A stretch of DNA of 7,591 bases, taken from positions 1 to 7,591 of the forward strand of contig JAKDMR010000086.1 of the NCBI GenBank assembly GCA_030452275.1, read 5' to 3'. The translations under genes and the position numbers were made by a program. This DNA is from Candidatus Nitrosocosmicus sp. (GTDB lineage Archaea > Thermoproteota > Nitrososphaeria > Nitrososphaerales > Nitrososphaeraceae). Of the stretch, positions 4,081 to 7,591 are shown piece by piece (position 1 is the stretch's first letter; the number at the start of each line of letters is the position of its first letter). Under the pieces are notes generated by a model. It was not told where the DNA came from, did not search any database, and worked only from the letters and a program-made list of their open reading frames with translations.

Positions 4081-5857
4081 TCAAGATAACAGCCTGGTAA
4101 GGCTATTCAAGTGGATTTACACCGGTTTCGATAGAACTATTTTCATGGGGCTAAAATTCACATTACCCACTAAGTTTGTTAGCCCACTGGGATTCCTTGG
4201 TATGTTGACTTTTGTTGTCTTTATCATACTAGGTATCACAGGAGCTTTCTTAATGTTATGGTATGAACCTATACTCGATAGAGCGTGGGATAGTGTAAGT
4301 AAAATTAACGATACGATACCGTACGGATTCCACATGAGAAATATACATTATCATGCCTCCAATGCGATGGTTATGCTTGCAATACTGCACATGTATTACC
4401 AGTTTTTCAGTGGTAGATATAAAATCCGAAATGAAATGCTGTGGGTAACTGGAATATTAATAGGCGTATTAACTATTCTTGAAGCTTTTACTGGCTATGA
4501 TATTATTTTTAGCGAAAGAGCTGAATTAGCTATTTCTATAGCGGCGTCGCTGACTAATTCTATTCCTATTTTGGGGCCCGACATGATGAGCGCGTTCTTC
4601 GGATCTGGGTTCCATGACTTTGTACTCAGATTCTATGCTTTCCATGTATTCTTCTTGCCCATTGTACTGCTGGGATTAATGGTTGTACATTTTCCTCGAT
4701 TTTTGGTATTTGATGTTCCTATGGTGATGGCTGTTACGGGAGCGATAATGTTGACCGGAGGTGTATTTCCAATAGATATGGGACTTAAATTTGATCCCAG
4801 TGTACCCCCGGGAATCACAGTTCCAGAATGGTATCTTACGGGGTTGTATGTTTTCTTAAGAAGTGGATTCGATAAGTTTACCACAGGTGTACTTTGGCCT
4901 GGACTATTCATATTCACGTTGCTAATAATTCCATTCATAGATAGGTACAAAAAATTCTCTTGGAAAGACAGGCCGATTATAACCGCGTTGGGTATAACGA
5001 GTATAGCGCAGATCATAATTACTACATATTGGGGATTTTATATCGATCCAGATAGGACAAAGTCTCTGTTGGAACGATTAGTAGTTGACCCGATATTCCT
5101 ATACACCGTAATGGCTTTGCTAGTTCCATTGTCCTTTGGCTTTACATACTTGATGATAAAGTTGGCGAAAAATGCAGAGGCCAACGCAAAGAAACAAAAA
5201 CCTGCCGAGAAGAATCCAATACAGCTTCCTGCTAAATGGTTGTATATTCTATTTATAGTGTTAATAGGATTTCAAGTTTACTTGAACATAGCTGCATATT
5301 ACGCTGTATTAAATGGTATGAAGAACTACTCGCTCTTCTTGATTGGAATATTAATGCTCGTATTTGCGGGAATATTTCATCTTTATAGATATGGACGGGG
5401 ATTTACCAAGTCTAATGTGGAAGTTGTAACTACCAATAAACGCAAATTCGTTTTTCCATCTTTTGGTGCAGGTTCAAGAAAGTCATTACCTTCTAAGACC
5501 GCCAAGGTTGGTGAATTATCTGATTCATCGGATCGTATCTTTAATTCTCCATCGGATAAACAATTAGAAGACAAAAAACCTGTTCCGGTTCCTGAAATAT
5601 CTACATCAAAAGGAGGTTCTTTACCCCCATCATCAAACAATTCCGTAACAGGTGTTGATGCTAGTACTGGGTCTGCATCGACTAATGACTATAATTCAAA
5701 TTTACGAACTAAGGCTGCTACGTCGCACTCCATAAAGAATGATCAAAATGATGGAAAATTACGCCAACAGACTAATTCTCCTGAATCAACCAGTGCTACT
5801 ACAATTTCGGATATGGAGGGATCAAAAACTACTAATCCTGACAAGAATCGTACCTAA
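4061..5857 (+). CDS. Full-length cytochrome b (b6 plus subunit IV-like) with long C-terminal tail
   Basis: This 598-aa membrane protein is the diheme core of complex III. Helix B (RNIHYHASNAMVMLAILH) gives heme ligands H96 and H110, 14 apart. Helix D (HVFFLPIVLLGLMVVH) gives H195 and H210, 15 apart, the spacing of cytochrome b6 rather than mitochondrial cytochrome b. The quinol-site motif PEWY is at 255-258, so the b6 and subunit IV parts are fused. I count about ten transmembrane helices, two more (about 391-416 and 423-443) than the usual eight. From about residue 450 a hydrophilic tail rich in Ser, Thr, Asn, Lys and Pro runs to the end without hydrophobic segments. The ATG lies inside the Rieske gene (20-bp overlap, other frame); a TTG two codons earlier (4055) is a possible start. 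Translational coupling is likely. Confidence 0.95.
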   Translation: MGVSLHNQDNSLVRLFKWIYTGFDRTIFMGLKFTLPTKFVSPLGFLGMLTFVVFIILGITGAFLMLWYEPILDRAWDSVSKINDTIPYGFHMRNIHYHASNAMVMLAILHMYYQFFSGRYKIRNEMLWVTGILIGVLTILEAFTGYDIIFSERAELAISIAASLTNSIPILGPDMMSAFFGSGFHDFVLRFYAFHVFFLPIVLLGLMVVHFPRFLVFDVPMVMAVTGAIMLTGGVFPIDMGLKFDPSVPPGITVPEWYLTGLYVFLRSGFDKFTTGVLWPGLFIFTLLIIPFIDRYKKFSWKDRPIITALGITSIAQIIITTYWGFYIDPDRTKSLLERLVVDPIFLYTVMALLVPLSFGFTYLMIKLAKNAEANAKKQKPAEKNPIQLPAKWLYILFIVLIGFQVYLNIAAYYAVLNGMKNYSLFLIGILMLVFAGIFHLYRYGRGFTKSNVEVVTTNKRKFVFPSFGAGSRKSLPSKTAKVGELSDSSDRIFNSPSDKQLEDKKPVPVPEISTSKGGSLPPSSNNSVTGVDASTGSASTNDYNSNLRTKAATSHSIKNDQNDGKLRQQTNSPESTSATTISDMEGSKTTNPDKNRT

Positions 5858-5864
5858 TTTTTTT
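5858..5864 (+). terminator. T-tract terminator after cytochrome b
   Basis: Seven T residues begin directly after the stop codon, and further T-rich runs follow to about 5920. This should end the Rieske-cytochrome b transcript before the separately promoted cupredoxin gene. Confidence 0.5.
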
Positions 5865-5937
5865 ATAACCATCGTATCCCTTAATTTCTTTTATTTATCA
5901 GAGTACTATTTTATTTTTGTAACTTCATAAAAAAAAA

Positions 5938-5945
5938 TATTTATT
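5938..5945 (+). promoter_or_regulatory. TATA element of the cupredoxin gene
   Basis: The TATTTATT-like box lies about 25-30 nt before the TTG at 5970, so transcription should begin at or near that codon. It lies after a T-tract, so the cupredoxin can be expressed apart from Rieske and cytochrome b. Confidence 0.45.
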
Positions 5946-5969
5946 ATCGTATTTAGGAATAAAACTTAA

Positions 5970-6446
5970 TTGGAAAAAGTAAAAAAACAGTCCCAAATTG
6001 GCGGGATTAGTATTATTTCCTTTGTAGTAATAGTCACTATTAGTTTAGCATACTATCAATTCGTTTATACTCCAGCAATAAATGCAAAACCTGAGGTATC
6101 AGAGGAAATCATGAATCCATCTGGAACTACTGAAATTTCAATAGTTGAAGGTTCCTCACTTCCTTCAAACCCGAATTTCTATTCTCCTAAAGAAGTAAGA
6201 GCATCATTGGGTGTCTCAAATAAAGTGGTGTGGACAAATGATGATGTTACTGCACATAGTGTTACGACTGATAATGACTATGAAGACCCTATCAATGGAC
6301 GATTTGATTCTCTGGCTTCAATAGGCCTGATTCCTCCTCAAGGTACTTTTGAATTTACTTTTACCCAACGGGGTGATTACTTGTATCATTGTGAACCTCA
6401 TCCTTGGATGACTGGGCAGGTAGAAGTTGTACCTAGCTTTGGATAA
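5970..6446 (+). CDS. Membrane-anchored plastocyanin-like cupredoxin (blue copper protein)
   Basis: This 158-aa protein has a basic N-terminus (KVKK), one hydrophobic helix (about 11-30) as signal anchor, a linker, and a cupredoxin domain (about 57-155) expected outside the membrane. Type 1 copper ligands are visible: H96 in the strand VTAHSV, then C141-x2-H144-x2-M147 in LYHCEPHPWMTG, the short-loop arrangement of plastocyanin and amicyanin. It should carry electrons from the Rieske cluster to a terminal oxidase, in place of cytochrome c; ammonia-oxidising archaea rely heavily on such copper proteins. It follows cytochrome b by 112 bp with its own promoter. TTG is the start: no ATG occurs before residue 48, which would remove the anchor. 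It converges with a minus-strand gene only 7 bp away. Confidence 0.93.
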   Translation: MEKVKKQSQIGGISIISFVVIVTISLAYYQFVYTPAINAKPEVSEEIMNPSGTTEISIVEGSSLPSNPNFYSPKEVRASLGVSNKVVWTNDDVTAHSVTTDNDYEDPINGRFDSLASIGLIPPQGTFEFTFTQRGDYLYHCEPHPWMTGQVEVVPSFG

Positions 6447-6473
6447 ATCTATTTCATTTTTTTATTTTTATGA
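6447..6473 (+). terminator. T-rich 3' end of the cupredoxin gene
   Basis: T7 at 6457-6463 and T5 at 6465-6469 follow the cupredoxin stop within about 25 nt. They lie inside the last codons (lysines) of the convergent gene, so the two transcripts probably overlap at their ends. Confidence 0.4.
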
Positions 6474-6849
6474 ATTTAATATCTGATGCTATTTCTTTAT
6501 GTTCTTGAATTAGTGTGGCTCTAAGCTTGACAACTGATTCGGTACTTTTGGGAACATGTTTTGTACTGGCTTTCAATCTTATACTACTGGGGTTTTGAAG
6601 CTCTTTTTTCATTATAGAAAGTCTTGCATAGGGGTGGTTAATTTTTTTACCATTAATCTCTGTGTACGTAAAAACATCCGACGAATCTTCGATCTGGGAA
6701 TTAAGGCTTATGCTGTCGAATCTACCAGTATAATTAATTGTTATTATACACTCTAACTCTTCTCCAACATTGATTTCTTTGTTTTTGAAATCTAGAAAAA
6801 TGTTCATATTTTTTTCGACACCACCACTTGTGTCATCCTTTCTCCCCAT
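6454..6849 (-). CDS. Hypothetical protein, probably a soluble beta-sandwich
   Basis: I do not recognise this 131-aa protein. It has no signal peptide, membrane segment or cysteine motif (a single Cys at 34). After a polar start (1-13) it alternates hydrophobic and polar residues in strand-like stretches: NIFLDF (16-21), ELECIITINYTG (31-42), SISLNSQI (46-53), VFTYTEI (59-65), ARLSIMKKEL (75-84), SIRLKAS (89-95), VVKLRATLI (106-114) and IKFIKIKK at the end. The order and spacing resemble an arrestin-like or immunoglobulin-like beta-sandwich, which would suit protein binding; this is inference only. Start ATG at 6849 follows a TATA-like AATTAAAAA about 25-33 nt upstream. An AGGA lies about 10 nt before the start, so a weak Shine-Dalgarno is also possible. 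It runs in the same direction as the gene at 6938, 88 bp upstream. Confidence 0.7.
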   Translation of the reverse strand: MGRKDDTSGGVEKNMNIFLDFKNKEINVGEELECIITINYTGRFDSISLNSQIEDSSDVFTYTEINGKKINHPYARLSIMKKELQNPSSIRLKASTKHVPKSTESVVKLRATLIQEHKEIASDIKFIKIKK

Positions 6850-6873
6850 ACTTTATCTTCCTAAAGATGGTCT

Positions 6874-6882
6874 TTTTTAATT
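6874..6882 (-). promoter_or_regulatory. TATA-like element of the 131-aa gene
   Basis: AATTAAAAA on the minus strand lies 25-33 nt before the ATG at 6849, matching the promoter spacing of the other genes here. It suggests separate transcription from the upstream gene. Confidence 0.35.
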
Positions 6883-6937
6883 CTATGGATTGAGCAATCG
6901 CTCTACTATGTTTTCTTTATTTTTTCTAAATATCGCT

Positions 6938-7591
6938 CTAAAGATTTTTCCAAACCCTCTTTTTGTCATCAAATAAAAAGATCTGCAATTGGATCTCATT
7001 TTCACTATCGCGTGTAGTCCCGTCATAGTCTACACGATGACTATGATTATAACCGGCTTTGCTATATTCATATTTGTCCTTTTCTATTTGAGCTTCTAAA
7101 ATCGAGGATTGGGATAATTTCTTAAATAATTCTGTCAAGTTTTCAATTGCTACCTCGATTCTTTCAAGCCCCTTTATAAATTCCGAGTCAATCTTATGTA
7201 CTAGTAAAAAAATAGTTCTCTTAAAAAATAATAGCTCAACTTCCCTTTCAGTATCTACATTATCACTATTTTTGATGTGCACATTGGCATCAATAGTATC
7301 TCCAGATTCAAAATAATCTGCTATGGTTATTTTTAGTTTGAGCCCTTTTCTCCCCCTTCTTTTCTTTATATTTTTGATAACTTCTACCAGATCTGTCCAT
7401 TTTTCGATTGTTATGCAATCGAAGAAGTCCATATCTTTGTTTTTTACAAATTCGATTTCTAAGGTGCTTGCATAGCCTGCATTTTGATTGATAGGATTTT
7501 CTGAAATATCATAGTCTTTGAAAAGATTTTTGATGGTCTCAATTTCACCAAGCGATAAACCCCATTGGTTAACTATAATTTGATACAAGAA
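6938..7591 (-). CDS. Hypothetical protein, 5' end outside the window
   Basis: The minus-strand frame is open from the window edge to a TAG at 6938-6940, giving 217 visible codons. A TTG one codon inside the edge could be a start, but it may equally be an internal leucine, so treat the gene as partial. I do not recognise it. Visible parts, numbered from that TTG, are: a strand-like start (YQIIVNQWG); a helix (14-26); a very basic patch KKRRGRKGLK (75-84) followed by a strand LKITIADYF; a strand-rich region (99-131); a charged amphipathic helix of about 40 residues (134-173) that could form a coiled coil; and a polar tail with HSH (182-184). No membrane segment or catalytic motif is evident. 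It lies 88 bp upstream of the 131-aa gene on the same strand, and the pair may be related in function. Confidence 0.65.
   Translation of the reverse strand, partial: FLYQIIVNQWGLSLGEIETIKNLFKDYDISENPINQNAGYASTLEIEFVKNKDMDFFDCITIEKWTDLVEVIKNIKKRRGRKGLKLKITIADYFESGDTIDANVHIKNSDNVDTEREVELLFFKRTIFLLVHKIDSEFIKGLERIEVAIENLTELFKKLSQSSILEAQIEKDKYEYSKAGYNHSHRVDYDGTTRDSENEIQLQIFLFDDKKRVWKNL

Noticed and set aside
4633..5016. A 127-codon minus-strand open frame inside cytochrome b
   Set aside because: It lies antisense to strongly conserved cytochrome b sequence (helix D to PEWY and beyond), lacks recognisable features, and is explained as a shadow frame.
5383..5640. Minus-strand open frame opposite the cytochrome b tail
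   Set aside because: The plus-strand frame is continuous with cytochrome b and the opposite frame resembles nothing. Low-complexity coding sequence often leaves the antisense open.
5739..5930. Plus-strand frame overlapping the end of cytochrome b
   Set aside because: It is out of frame inside the tail, then runs into T-rich intergenic DNA that yields Phe/Tyr/Leu codons by composition.
6556..6756. Plus-strand frame opposite the 131-aa hypothetical gene
   Set aside because: It reads as a Phe/Tyr/Cys-rich random translation. The minus-strand frame has regular beta-strand patterning and better promoter spacing.
1..7591. CRISPR array, insertion sequence or defence system
   Set aside because: There is no series of regularly spaced repeats beyond the two-copy elements listed, no transposase frame, and no recognisable defence protein.

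Overview
The window reads as AT-rich archaeal chromosome, most likely from a Nitrososphaeria (Thaumarchaeota) ammonia-oxidising lineage. The main reason is a Rieske / full-length cytochrome b / membrane-anchored cupredoxin cluster, which matches the complex III set of ammonia-oxidising archaea. A tRNA-Asp with an intron in the D-loop, a stand-alone Lrp/AsnC-type (RAM) domain, a FilR1-type regulator and a one-finger C2H2 protein also fit. The low GC would suit an AT-rich soil or marine genus (Nitrosocosmicus-like or Nitrosopumilus-like). The genus is inference; no amo or 16S gene is present.

Layout. Bases 1-550 hold no intact gene. They contain a weak inverted repeat, then a start-less open frame (285-590) that looks like coding sequence and runs antisense into the 3' half of the tRNA. 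That frame carries two copies of a palindrome exactly 42 bp apart. The tRNA-Asp(GTC) lies on the minus strand at 553-651 with a predicted 24-nt intron. From 764 to 3245, four plus-strand genes follow: a winged-helix FilR1-type regulator, a stand-alone RAM domain, a tiny C2H2 zinc-finger protein and a rhomboid protease with an extra C-terminal beta-rich domain. Each has its own TATA-like element about 25-30 nt before the start codon, so separate, essentially leaderless transcripts are likely.

A 220-bp intergenic region with a palindrome, a hairpin, a repeated ATTCAAAATC element and a promoter precedes the respiratory genes. Rieske (3466-4080) and cytochrome b (4061-5857) overlap by 20 bp. A T-tract and a new promoter separate them from the cupredoxin (5970-6446). 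Together they should form a quinol-oxidising complex: quinol is oxidised at the cytochrome b/Rieske site, one electron goes to the Rieske cluster and on to a blue-copper protein in place of cytochrome c, and the other crosses the b hemes. Cytochrome b carries an unusual, probably disordered tail of about 145 residues.

The right end holds two minus-strand genes of unknown function, convergent with the cupredoxin: a 131-aa predicted beta-rich soluble protein and a 217-codon frame that runs off the window edge. I see no insertion sequence, CRISPR array or clear defence system. The items most worth a second look are the ORF/palindrome/tRNA junction, the D-loop intron, the C-terminal domain of the rhomboid protease and the tail of cytochrome b.
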